A DNA stretch of 64,000 nucleotides, from NCBI RefSeq assembly GCF_036227125.1, contig NZ_CP109435.1, forward strand, positions 806,001 to 870,000, given 5' to 3'. Made by a program: the position numbers and the translations under genes. Below, in pieces: positions 25,942 through 33,616 of this stretch (within the stretch, counting starts at the first letter, position 1; each line of letters begins with the position of its first letter). Origin of the DNA: Streptomyces sp. NBC_01485. Its GTDB lineage: Bacteria > Actinomycetota > Actinomycetes > Streptomycetales > Streptomycetaceae. The notes below the pieces were generated by a model that worked only from the letters and a program-made list of their open reading frames with translations, ran no database searches and was not told the origin of the DNA.

Positions 25942-27879
25942 TCATATCTGATGCACCGTCACCTGATGCGTAGTCAGACAGACGTCGGGAGACGCTGCTT
26001 CGGCCGCCGGGAGCAGCAGTGCCGCCCGGGCGATCGCGTCGGAGTCCTCCAGCGTCACCGAGCCGACGCCGGGCCTGACGCCGACCGCCGTCACCCAGCG
26101 GACGCCCTCCGTCGGCACGCCGAACGCGAACCGGCGCGGGTGCGCCCGGCCCGAGGCGTCCACCAGCCGGGGCGCGCCGCCGGTCACGGCCAGCCCGCCC
26201 GTCTCATGACCGCCCAGCCGGTACGGGACACAGGCGCCGGCCGCGAGGAGCGCCCTGAGCAGGGGGTTGGCGCTGCGCCGCAGATCGACGTCGGGCAGCC
26301 GGGCCTCGATCAGCGCGTCGACCCGCACCGGCGGCTCGGGCACCTGTTCCGCGTCCACCAGGAACCCGCCCTCGTCCGCGCAGGGCCGTACCCGCATCCC
26401 CGGACCGACGATGTGCAGGGTCCCGGACTCGACCAGCGCGATGAGTTGCTCGATCCGGAAGGCGGGCGGGCCGATCGAGGTGAAGGCGTTCAACGGCGTG
26501 TACCAGCCGTCCAGTTCGCCGGCGTACGACGCGCCGGAGACCCCGCCGTGGTCGACCACCAGCCTGATCTCGTTGCGCAGGTCCCGCAGCGCGTCCAGCG
26601 CGGCCTTCAGCGGCCCGCTCACATTGCCGAGCCGCGCCTCGGCGAGATCCCGCCGCAGGTACTCCAGCAGCCAGTGCCGGAAGTCGTCACGGCCGGTGAA
26701 GTCGCGCTCGCCGTAGGGGCGTTCGATCCGCTGCCAGTCCCAGCGCGCGTCGGGCGGCACCGCGTACCGGTCGAGCAGGTCCTCGTCCGGGCATCGGCCC
26801 GCGAGCGTGAGGCGTACGAACTCCTCGGCGGCCCAGGGCCCGTGGGCGGCCCGGATCCACGCCTCGTGGTAGACGGCGCGCACCTCGCGGTCGATCAGCG
26901 GCCAGATCGCCTCGCGGAAGGTGACGGGCCGGCCGTCGTCCGCCAACCGCCGTAGCCCGGCGATGACTTCCGGGGTGAGGAAGCGGGGGTGGTGGCGGCC
27001 GAACGCGCCCTTCTCGTTCTCGCCCCGGGCGTGGAAGGGCACCCCGCGCCGCGAACCGGCGTACAGGATCGGCTCGTTGCCGCTCGGGAGGTAGACGAGG
27101 CCGGTCTCGCTGTCCTTGAACGTGCCGCCGCGGCCCTCGGTGAGCAGAGACAGGTGGTCGAAGAAGTTCAGCCCGAGGCCGCGCAGGGCGACCGGGGTGC
27201 CCGGTGCGATCGCGGCCAGGTCGACGTCGGCCGGGTTGGCGGGTCCCACGTAGGCCAGACCGTGCCGGCCGGCGAAGTCGGCCAGCTCGCGTTCCTCCTG
27301 GCCGGGGACCGACTCCCCGTGGCCGAGGGCCAGTACCACGGTGTCCATCCCGGCCAGCCGGCCGCCGTCGGCCAGCGTCACCGTCTGCCGTCCGTCGGAG
27401 GTGTCGTCCAGCGCGAACGCGGTCGAGCGGTGCGTGTGGACCGTCACCTCCCCGGGCGCGGTGCGCAGCAGGTGCCCGAACACCCACTCCAGGTAGTGGC
27501 CGTGGAACGCCCGGGTCGGATAGGTGTCCGGGCCGAGCCGGCGGGCCTCGGCCAGGATCCGGGCCGGGTGGTCGCCGGAGCCCTGCCCGATCGTGCGCGC
27601 CCATTCGTAGAGGCTGGGCCCCGGCACGGACGGGCCCGCGCAGTCCACGCTGTCGTCGGTGAACAGGGTCACCTGGGAGGCGACCGTGTTCATCAGCAGC
27701 TCGCCCGGCTGGCCGGTGCGCCACACCGCGCCCGGACCGGGCGGGTACGGGTCGACGAGGTGCACCGCGACCGGCCGGCCGGTGCCGGCGGCGTTGGCGC
27801 AGATCCGCTCCAGGACGGAGAGCCCGCGCGGACCCGCACCGATCACGCAGAGGGCGAGGGCGCCCGCGGGGTGTGTCAT
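25942..27879 (-). CDS. creE: CreE-like flavin-dependent aspartate N-oxygenase
   Basis: A 645-residue FAD/NAD(P)-binding protein of the family that includes CreE. The N-terminal dinucleotide-binding fold reads LCVIGAGPRGLSVLERI (about residues 10-26), with LLMNTVASQVTLFTD and SLYEWART after it, a second nucleotide-binding strand at PVALRGLGLNFFDHLSLLTE, and a long C-terminal region rich in conserved aromatic and acidic residues. CreE oxidises the amino group of L-aspartate to the nitro group, giving nitrosuccinate for the adjacent CreD-like lyase. The ATG overlaps the SDR stop (ATGA). A generic siderophore-type hydroxylase is the alternative, but pairing with the lyase and aryl-amine genes makes the aspartate-nitrosuccinate pathway the best reading. 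Confidence 0.85.
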   Translation of the reverse strand: MTHPAGALALCVIGAGPRGLSVLERICANAAGTGRPVAVHLVDPYPPGPGAVWRTGQPGELLMNTVASQVTLFTDDSVDCAGPSVPGPSLYEWARTIGQGSGDHPARILAEARRLGPDTYPTRAFHGHYLEWVFGHLLRTAPGEVTVHTHRSTAFALDDTSDGRQTVTLADGGRLAGMDTVVLALGHGESVPGQEERELADFAGRHGLAYVGPANPADVDLAAIAPGTPVALRGLGLNFFDHLSLLTEGRGGTFKDSETGLVYLPSGNEPILYAGSRRGVPFHARGENEKGAFGRHHPRFLTPEVIAGLRRLADDGRPVTFREAIWPLIDREVRAVYHEAWIRAAHGPWAAEEFVRLTLAGRCPDEDLLDRYAVPPDARWDWQRIERPYGERDFTGRDDFRHWLLEYLRRDLAEARLGNVSGPLKAALDALRDLRNEIRLVVDHGGVSGASYAGELDGWYTPLNAFTSIGPPAFRIEQLIALVESGTLHIVGPGMRVRPCADEGGFLVDAEQVPEPPVRVDALIEARLPDVDLRRSANPLLRALLAAGACVPYRLGGHETGGLAVTGGAPRLVDASGRAHPRRFAFGVPTEGVRWVTAVGVRPGVGSVTLEDSDAIARAALLLPAAEAASPDVCLTTHQVTVHQI

Positions 27880-28802
27880 TCCCGGCCCAGCCCGTCGCGC
27901 CAGTCGGGCCGCAGCGGCTTCCAGCCCAGCGCCGTACGGGCCCGGTCGCCCGACGCCCCGCGGGCTTCGGTCAGTTGATGGGTCATGAACCAGCCCAGCA
28001 GCCGGGGCGCGAGGGCCGCCGGGAGCGTGCGCGGAGGCGGGGCGCCGAGGCTGCGGGCGTAGTGCGGCAGCCACTGCGCGGCCGTGGCGGGTTCGTCGTC
28101 CGTCACGTGGAAGACACCGGTGGCCTCCGACTCGACGGCGGCGACGGCCGCCCCCACGGCGTCCTCCACGTGCAGGAAGGACGTGACGCCGGCCCCGCCC
28201 TCGGGCAGGGGCAGCTTCCCGGCCAGCACCCGCTGCGCGGTACCGCCGTCACGGGCGTACGCGGTGCCGGGGCCATAGAGGGTGCCGTACCGCAGGACCG
28301 CGCCGGCGAGGTCCGGGCCGGCGCCCAGCACGAGCCGCTCCAGTTCGGCGACGGCCCCTACGGTGGCGGCCCAGCCCGGGTCAGGGGCGTCCACGTACAG
28401 CGGCGCGTCCTCGTCGAGGACCTGCGGCCCGGCGGGGGCGGCGGCGAAGGCGATGGACTGCGCGACCAGGCGCCGGGCACCGGCCGCGCGGGCCGCGTCG
28501 ACCAGGTGGGCGGTGCCCTCCGTGCGCAGCCGCGCGGTCTGCGCGAAGGCCTCCGGAGGGTCGTCGCGCAGCAGCCGCAGCGCGGACATCTGGTGGACGA
28601 CCACCTCGGGCCGGGCGGCCGACACCGCCGACAGCAGCGCCTCGCGGTCGAGGGCGTCGGCGACCACGATCTCGTCCGCGTCCGGCGCGTCGGCCCCGGG
28701 CCGCTCTCGGACCAGCGCGCTCACCTCGTGGCCGCGTGCCCGCAGCGCGCCCACCAGGGGGCGTCCGATCACTCCGGTGGCGCCGGCGACGAGTACCCGC
28801 AC
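27876..28802 (-). CDS. NAD(P)-dependent extended SDR (candidate reductive deaminase step)
   Basis: A 308-residue extended short-chain dehydrogenase. The cofactor motif is VAGATGVIGRPLVGALRARG (residues 4-23), with an acidic region and VVHQMSAL later. The C-terminal substrate domain contains YGTLYGPGTAYARDG, FLHVEDAVGAAVAAVES and FHVTDDEPATAAQWLPHYAR. The usual YxxxK pair is not obvious; TLYGPGT fills the position, so it is an atypical member. It starts with GTG four bases after the previous stop. In avenalumic-acid-type pathways a reductase replaces the diazonium group by hydride using NADPH; this is the only spare reductase in the operon and therefore the candidate. It could equally reduce a sugar- or flavonoid-like carbonyl. 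Confidence 0.75.
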   Translation of the reverse strand: MRVLVAGATGVIGRPLVGALRARGHEVSALVRERPGADAPDADEIVVADALDREALLSAVSAARPEVVVHQMSALRLLRDDPPEAFAQTARLRTEGTAHLVDAARAAGARRLVAQSIAFAAAPAGPQVLDEDAPLYVDAPDPGWAATVGAVAELERLVLGAGPDLAGAVLRYGTLYGPGTAYARDGGTAQRVLAGKLPLPEGGAGVTSFLHVEDAVGAAVAAVESEATGVFHVTDDEPATAAQWLPHYARSLGAPPPRTLPAALAPRLLGWFMTHQLTEARGASGDRARTALGWKPLRPDWRDGLGRE

Positions 28803-28805
28803 GGC

Positions 28806-29360
28806 TCAGCCCTCCGTCGGGGACGCGACGGGGCAGGCGACCCGCATCACCAGACGGCACGCCTTGTCGCCGTCGCGCAGGCAGCTCTCGGCCCGGTTCT
28901 CCGTCAGAGTCACCCCGAGCCCCTCGGACCAGCCGGCGTGGATGTCGGTGCACGGGCACTGGTAGCCGTCCAGCGAACCGGCCATCCGCACCATGGTGAC
29001 GGCGAAGCTGCGCCGCAGGGTGAGCACGATCGTGTCGTCGTCCTCCACCTCGGTGGAGGCGTTGCGCAGCTCCGGCGGGAACATCCGGTCACCGCAGTCA
29101 TCGTAGCGGCGCCGCAGCTCCTCCAGGTCCTTTCCGGTGTCCCCGCTGTCGGGGAGCGCCCCGGAGAGGCGGCTCACGCGCTGTCCGACGTGCAGGGCGA
29201 CCTTGCGCAGCGCCTCGGCGTTGAGCTCGTTCGCGACCTCCTGTCCGAACCGCGCGGCCACGCCCTGGTACCAGTGGGCGTCGTGCTGCCACCACAGCCG
29301 GTACGCCTCCCCCGCCCGGGCGCGGTGGTTGACACCGTCGGTGTCCGTGTTCGTGCTCAT
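28806..29360 (-). CDS. ATC-hydrolase-like / V4R-like protein of unknown role
   Basis: A 184-residue soluble protein that resembles proteins annotated as L-2-amino-thiazoline-4-carboxylic acid hydrolase. The N-terminal helix region reads YRLWWQHDAHWYQGVAARFG, and the C-terminal half carries a cysteine pair YQCPCTDIHAGWSEGLGV, then RAESCLRDGDKACRLVMR, a pattern also seen in V4R small-molecule-binding domains. The four cysteines could bind a metal or sulfur intermediate. The ATG overlaps the upstream AMP-ligase stop (ATGA), so it is co-translated with the probable diazotase. No catalytic role is established for this place in the pathway. Candidates are a dehydratase-like or cyclase step, or binding of the labile diazonium compound. 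Confidence 0.6.
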   Translation of the reverse strand: MSTNTDTDGVNHRARAGEAYRLWWQHDAHWYQGVAARFGQEVANELNAEALRKVALHVGQRVSRLSGALPDSGDTGKDLEELRRRYDDCGDRMFPPELRNASTEVEDDDTIVLTLRRSFAVTMVRMAGSLDGYQCPCTDIHAGWSEGLGVTLTENRAESCLRDGDKACRLVMRVACPVASPTEG

Positions 29361-31039
29361 GCGTGCTGCTCCTTGGCGGCGAACCTGTCGCGCATCACTC
29401 GTTTGAGAACCTTGCCGGTGGCGCCCTTGGCCACGTCGTCCGGCTTCATCCGCAGGGCCCGGGTCACCGGGGGGTAACCGGCGTTCGCCAGCACGGTGTT
29501 GACCCGCCCGGTCCACGTCTCGTCCCCTTCGTCGCCCTCGTCCTCCTCCGACTTGCCGTCGTCGTCGGCGAGTTGGAGGAGGGCGTAGGCCTCGGCCTCT
29601 CCGTCGCCGTCCCAGTCCGCGCGGACGCCGTCCGGGGCGACCCCGACGACCGTACAGTCCGCCAGTTCGGGCAGTTCGGCCAGGAGGAGTTCCTCGGTGC
29701 GGGTGCTGAAGACGATCCCGTCGCGGGTGCGGACGGCGTCCGGTGCCCGGTCGAGGTGGTAGAAGTTGCCGTCCTCGTCCTGGTGGGCGAGGTCCCCGGT
29801 GAGCCAGTAGCCGCCGAGCCGCATCCGGTTCCAGGTCAGCGAGTCGTTCCAGTAACCAGGCGTGAGGGTGGGCGACTTGAGGCCGAGGCGGCCGATCTGG
29901 CCGGGCGGCAGCGGGGTGCCGTCCTCGGCGAGTACGGCGGCCTCGGCGAAGCTGATCGGCTTGCCGACGCAGCGCGAGTAGGCCGAGGTGTCCTTGGTGT
30001 GCCGGTTGTGGAAGACGGAGTAGCCGGCCTCCGAGGAACCGAGCCCGTCCACGAAGACCGAGCCGTCCACCCGTACGCGGCTCAGGTCGCGGCGGATCTC
30101 CAGGTGGCCGCCGTGCCGGACGAGCTCCCTGATGTGCGCCTCGTGCGCCGCGTCCCCGGTGTTGAACCACACTTGCACGCTGGACAGGTCACGCTTCGTC
30201 AGGTCCTCGGCGGCCATCTCGCCGAACGTGCCGGCGAAGGCCAGCACGATGGTCGGCCTGAACTCCTCGACGGCGTCGAGCACTTCGGCGCCGCGCTGGC
30301 TGGACAGGAGCTTGAGGTCGGTGCGCAGCAGCAGGCAGTACAGCAGCGTGGCCACCATGGCGTTGTGCGCGCCCGGCAGCCCCACCAGGGTGCGCTCCAT
30401 GTCGGTTCCGGTGGAGTAGCGAAGCCGGTGCAGCTGCGCGTACATCAGCGTGCGGTGGGTGTGCGGCACGCCCTTGGGCATGCCGGTGGTGCCGGAGGAG
30501 TGCGAGATGAGCACCGGGTCGGTCGGGTCGTGCCGGTAGGGGTACGCCGGCGGCAGCGACGCACGGTGCTCGGGGCGTATGTCGTCGGCGGTGACGAGGA
30601 AGCCGAGCCCGGAGTCCGCCAGCACCTCCCGGTGGGCCTGGTCCGTGAACGCGCCGACCGCGCCCTGCCGGCGTATGTACGCGCCGGCGGTGTCCGGGGC
30701 CAGATTGCCGTTGACGAAGGAGGGGATCGCGCCGAGGGAGGTCAGCGCCAGGAAGTTCACCGCGAACTCGGTGCTGCAGAAGGAGTGGACGGCGACCGGG
30801 TCGCGGGGCCGCACGCCCTGCGCCGCGTACCAGCCCGCGTACGTCTCGACCGCCTCGTACAGCTCGCCGAGCGTCAGCGTCTCGGGGTGGCTGCCGTCCG
30901 GCGCCCGCCAGCCGCCGTCCGTGCGCAGCACGGGTTCGTCGAGCGGACGGCCGTACGCCTTCAGGCGCTCCAGGACGTTGCCAGCGCCCAGTTCGGTGTC
31001 GGAGCAGATCCGGGCCCGCTCCTGCCTACTGATGAGCAT
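29357..31039 (-). CDS. CreM/AvaA6-like AMP ligase, probable aryl-amine diazotase
   Basis: A 560-residue ANL-superfamily enzyme: P-loop ISHSSGTTGMPKGVPHTH (about residues 170-187), a middle region VDGLGSSEAGYSVFHNRHTK, WLTGDLAHQDEDGNFYHLDR at the hinge, and the C-terminal lysine in KGATGKVLKRVMRDRF. It is divergent from typical CoA ligases (SSEAG instead of GxTE) and has an acidic insert ADDDGKSEEDEGDEGDETW near residue 500. CreM and AvaA6, AMP ligases of the same kind, activate nitrous acid with ATP and diazotise an aromatic amine. Its place in a CreD/CreE operon that also makes an amino-hydroxybenzoate supports that role. The other AMP ligase (33617-35047) is better suited to starter loading, although the two roles could be swapped. 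The start overlaps the CLF end by 14 bases. Confidence 0.78.
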   Translation of the reverse strand: MLISRQERARICSDTELGAGNVLERLKAYGRPLDEPVLRTDGGWRAPDGSHPETLTLGELYEAVETYAGWYAAQGVRPRDPVAVHSFCSTEFAVNFLALTSLGAIPSFVNGNLAPDTAGAYIRRQGAVGAFTDQAHREVLADSGLGFLVTADDIRPEHRASLPPAYPYRHDPTDPVLISHSSGTTGMPKGVPHTHRTLMYAQLHRLRYSTGTDMERTLVGLPGAHNAMVATLLYCLLLRTDLKLLSSQRGAEVLDAVEEFRPTIVLAFAGTFGEMAAEDLTKRDLSSVQVWFNTGDAAHEAHIRELVRHGGHLEIRRDLSRVRVDGSVFVDGLGSSEAGYSVFHNRHTKDTSAYSRCVGKPISFAEAAVLAEDGTPLPPGQIGRLGLKSPTLTPGYWNDSLTWNRMRLGGYWLTGDLAHQDEDGNFYHLDRAPDAVRTRDGIVFSTRTEELLLAELPELADCTVVGVAPDGVRADWDGDGEAEAYALLQLADDDGKSEEDEGDEGDETWTGRVNTVLANAGYPPVTRALRMKPDDVAKGATGKVLKRVMRDRFAAKEQHA

Positions 31040-31811
31040 GGGTCTCGCTCTCGTTTCTGTCGGCGGTGAGGAGGAACGCGGAGGGCTCCAGGCGGTGGCT
31101 GCCGCCGCCGCGCAGCAGCCGCCGGTGTGCGGCGGCCAGCTCGAACAGGCCCTGGATGCTTCCGGGATGCAGGACGTGGTCGCCGTGCGGGGAAGCCTGG
31201 TCCGCGGTGACGGTCACCGGCGCGCCGGCGTCGGCACGGCCGAGCAGCACCGCCGCCGCGAGGCCCGCGGAGGCGGGGAGGTCGGGCACCGGACGGCCGC
31301 TGTCGGCGGTCAACTCCCGGTGCACGGCGGCCGTTCGCAGGCCGCCGCCCAGCTCCACGCCCAGCACCAGGACGCGGTCCAGCTCCGGGTCCTCCAGCAA
31401 CAGGTCGGCCAGGGCGAGGAGTTCGGCCACCGGGTCGTCGAAGGTGGAGACGCTGAACATCTGTCCCGTGATCCCGAACTCCCGACTGGTGTGGCCCAGC
31501 ACGGAGTTGGGGGTGGCCTGCATGAACAGCAGCGGGTTGTGGACCCGGCCGGAGACCATGCGGCTGCTGGCCAGGTCGGCGGTGGTGGTGTCACCGGCCA
31601 GGCTCGCCAGCGCGACCGCGGTGCGGGCGCCGTCGCCGGGCCGCTCGGTCAGACACCGGGCGGCGACCTCGTACGCGAGCGGGCTGAAGGCGGACTCCAC
31701 GAAGCCGGGCAGTCTCGGCAGCGGGATGTCGTCGGCGCGCCCGGTGCCGTGGGTGGCGGTGGCCGTGGCGAGGACGCCGAGCGCGGAGCGCAGCGGGGGC
31801 TTGGTCGTCAC
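31026..31811 (-). CDS. Short chain-length factor (KS-beta-like) of a type II PKS
   Basis: A 261-residue ketosynthase-like protein with no active-site cysteine. It aligns with the N-terminal half of a beta-ketoacyl synthase: LGVLATATATHGTGR, VALASLAGDTTTADLASSRM, VSGRVHNPLLFMQATPNSVL, then GQMFSVSTFDDPVAELLALA where the nucleophile elbow would be. It is only about two-thirds of the length of aromatic-type KS-beta proteins, as seen for partner subunits of reducing type II PKSs that make polyenes. The GTG start overlaps the KS stop (GTGA), so the two are made in equal amounts, as expected for a KS-CLF heterodimer. Confidence 0.82.
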   Translation of the reverse strand: MTTKPPLRSALGVLATATATHGTGRADDIPLPRLPGFVESAFSPLAYEVAARCLTERPGDGARTAVALASLAGDTTTADLASSRMVSGRVHNPLLFMQATPNSVLGHTSREFGITGQMFSVSTFDDPVAELLALADLLLEDPELDRVLVLGVELGGGLRTAAVHRELTADSGRPVPDLPASAGLAAAVLLGRADAGAPVTVTADQASPHGDHVLHPGSIQGLFELAAAHRRLLRGGGSHRLEPSAFLLTADRNESETHAHQ

Positions 31812-32983
31812 GGCCGCTCCAGGACGAGTGCGGTGTTGGCGCCCCCGAAGGCGGCGTTGATGGTGAGGGCCCGGCGCAGATCGGCCTGGCGCGGCCGGTT
31901 CGGCACGTAGTCGAGGTCGCACTCCGGGTCCAGCGTGGTGTACCCGGCGGTGGGCGGCAGGACGCCGTCCGTCAGGGCCAGCAGTGTGATCACGAACTCC
32001 ACGACGCCCGCCGCCTCCAGGAGGTGGCCGGTGGTGCTCTTGGTGGAGCTGACCGGGATCGACTCCGCCCGTTCGGGGAAGGCGGCCCGCAGTCCGCGGG
32101 TCTCGGCCCCGTCGTTGTACTTGGTGCCGGTGCCGTGGGCGTTGATGTAGCCGAGGGCCGCCCCGTCCGGGTCGCCGGCGAGCCGCATCGCCTGCCGTGC
32201 CGCCAGGGCGAGTCCGGCGCCCTGCGGGTGCGGCTGGGCGATGTGGTGGGCGTCCGTCGCCGCGCCCCAGCCCACCACGGAGGCCAGCGGCCGGGCGCCG
32301 CGCCGCCGGGCGTGTTCGGCGGACTCCAGGACGACGACCGCGACCCCGTCGCCCAGCAGCAGTCCGCTGCGGTCGGCGCTGAACGGGCGGACCATGCCGT
32401 CCCGGGACAGCGCCCGCCCGGAGTCGAACTTGCCGAAGGTCTCCTCCTCCACGAGGTAGCCGCCCGCGCAGACCGCCACGTCGGTCCGCCCCGAGGAGAT
32501 CAGCCGGCAGGCGTGGATGATCGCGGCGGCGGAGGCGACGCAGGCGTTGGTGAAGGTCAGCCGGGGCCCGCTCAACGCGAGGTCCGTGGCCAGCAGTTCG
32601 GCCAGTCGCGCGGGGACGGCGTCGGCGAACGGCACCTTCCCGGCGGCCGGCGTGCCCGCCTCGGTCCGCCAGTGCCGGGTGACGGCGGTGTGGTCACCGG
32701 CGATGCCGAGGAGCACCGCCGCCTCCGTGCCCGGGCGCAGACCCGCCATGTCGAGGGCCTGCGCGCCGCACCGGTCGAGGGCGTGGCGCAGCGCCCAGTC
32801 CTCGACCGCGTCGGGGCCGTCGGGGGCGGCGGCCGCCATCGGCGTCCGGTACGGGCCGGTGTCGAACCTCGTGGTGGGCGCGAACGAGGGAACGCCCTCG
32901 AAGACTCCGCGCCGCAGGGCGTCGGCGCCTGTGCCGAACGCGGTGCGTACGCCGAATCCGGTGACCGTGACCTCGCCGCTCAT
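31808..32983 (-). CDS. Beta-ketoacyl synthase (KS-alpha) of a type II PKS
   Basis: A 391-residue ketosynthase with a complete Cys-His-His active site: C148 in TFTNACVASAAA, H283 in NAHGTGTKYND and H320 in STKSTTGHLLEAAG. The body ends with NAAFGGANTALVLERP. It elongates an ACP-bound starter with malonyl units. With the short CLF, two ACPs and an FabG-like reductase it belongs to the highly reducing type II PKS class, not the aromatic-polyketide class, for there are no cyclase or aromatase genes. The ATG overlaps the upstream ACP stop (ATGA). Confidence 0.9.
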   Translation of the reverse strand: MSGEVTVTGFGVRTAFGTGADALRRGVFEGVPSFAPTTRFDTGPYRTPMAAAAPDGPDAVEDWALRHALDRCGAQALDMAGLRPGTEAAVLLGIAGDHTAVTRHWRTEAGTPAAGKVPFADAVPARLAELLATDLALSGPRLTFTNACVASAAAIIHACRLISSGRTDVAVCAGGYLVEEETFGKFDSGRALSRDGMVRPFSADRSGLLLGDGVAVVVLESAEHARRRGARPLASVVGWGAATDAHHIAQPHPQGAGLALAARQAMRLAGDPDGAALGYINAHGTGTKYNDGAETRGLRAAFPERAESIPVSSTKSTTGHLLEAAGVVEFVITLLALTDGVLPPTAGYTTLDPECDLDYVPNRPRQADLRRALTINAAFGGANTALVLERP

Positions 32984-33252
32984 CGCGGTCGCCCCCCTTC
33001 GGCCGGGGCCGGCGCGGCGGCGCTGAGGTAGTCGGTGAGCCGCCGCAGCGAGGTCAGTCCGGCTATGTCCTCGTCGCTGGGTTCCACGATCAGGCCGTAG
33101 CGCTCCTCCACCACGTGGAGGAGCCACACCAACCCGAGGGAGTCCAGGACCAGTTCGGCGTCCTCACCGAGGTCGTCGGGCAGCCCCGGGAAGACGTTGC
33201 GGTCGGTCAGCAGTTCCCGGACGGTGTCGGTGGTGAAGGTGCTCGTGCTCAT
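32980..33252 (-). CDS. Acyl carrier protein 1 of the type II PKS
   Basis: A 90-residue carrier protein with the attachment serine in LVLDSLGLVWLLHVVEERYG (about residue 38) and an acidic helix III region. The stop overlaps the KS start and the start overlaps the upstream ACP stop. Its LDSLG context differs from the second ACP (VDSLS), suggesting that the two carry different loads, for example starter and growing chain. Confidence 0.88.
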   Translation of the reverse strand: MSTSTFTTDTVRELLTDRNVFPGLPDDLGEDAELVLDSLGLVWLLHVVEERYGLIVEPSDEDIAGLTSLRRLTDYLSAAAPAPAEGGRPR

Positions 33253-33524
33253 GCCTTCGCACCGCGTCGGACGACCTCGGCGACGAGCCCGCCGAGGGTC
33301 AGGGAGGCCAGGGGCTCGATGTCGGTGTCCGGGATCTCCACGCCGAACCGCGACTCCAGCCGCAGGGAGAGCTCGATCAGGCTGAGTGAGTCCACCTCCA
33401 GCCCGCCGACGGTCACGGGGCTCTCGTCCGTGATGCCGTCGCGGCTCATCAGGATGTTCATCTCGTCGATGACCGCGGTCAGGACGAACTCGCGGATCTC
33501 GTCTTCGAGGGTCGACGTACTCAT
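33249..33524 (-). CDS. Acyl carrier protein 2 of the type II PKS
   Basis: A 91-residue carrier protein; serine attachment site in GGLEVDSLSLIELSLRLESR (about residue 46). I chose the ATG at 33524, giving a single-domain length and MSTSTLEDEIREF, because upstream residues in the frame are not protein-like. Its ATG is 92 bases from the ligase gene upstream, the largest gap in the operon. The pair of ACPs plus two AMP ligases suggests that one ACP receives the amino-hydroxybenzoyl starter. Confidence 0.88.
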   Translation of the reverse strand: MSTSTLEDEIREFVLTAVIDEMNILMSRDGITDESPVTVGGLEVDSLSLIELSLRLESRFGVEIPDTDIEPLASLTLGGLVAEVVRRGAKA

Positions 33525-33616
33525 GATCGGTGTCTCCACGTGAAGGGTCGGAAAGAGAGGTTCAGCAACAGAGGTTCGGCAGGAGAGGTATGCAACGGGG
33601 AGGTTCGGGGCGGGAG

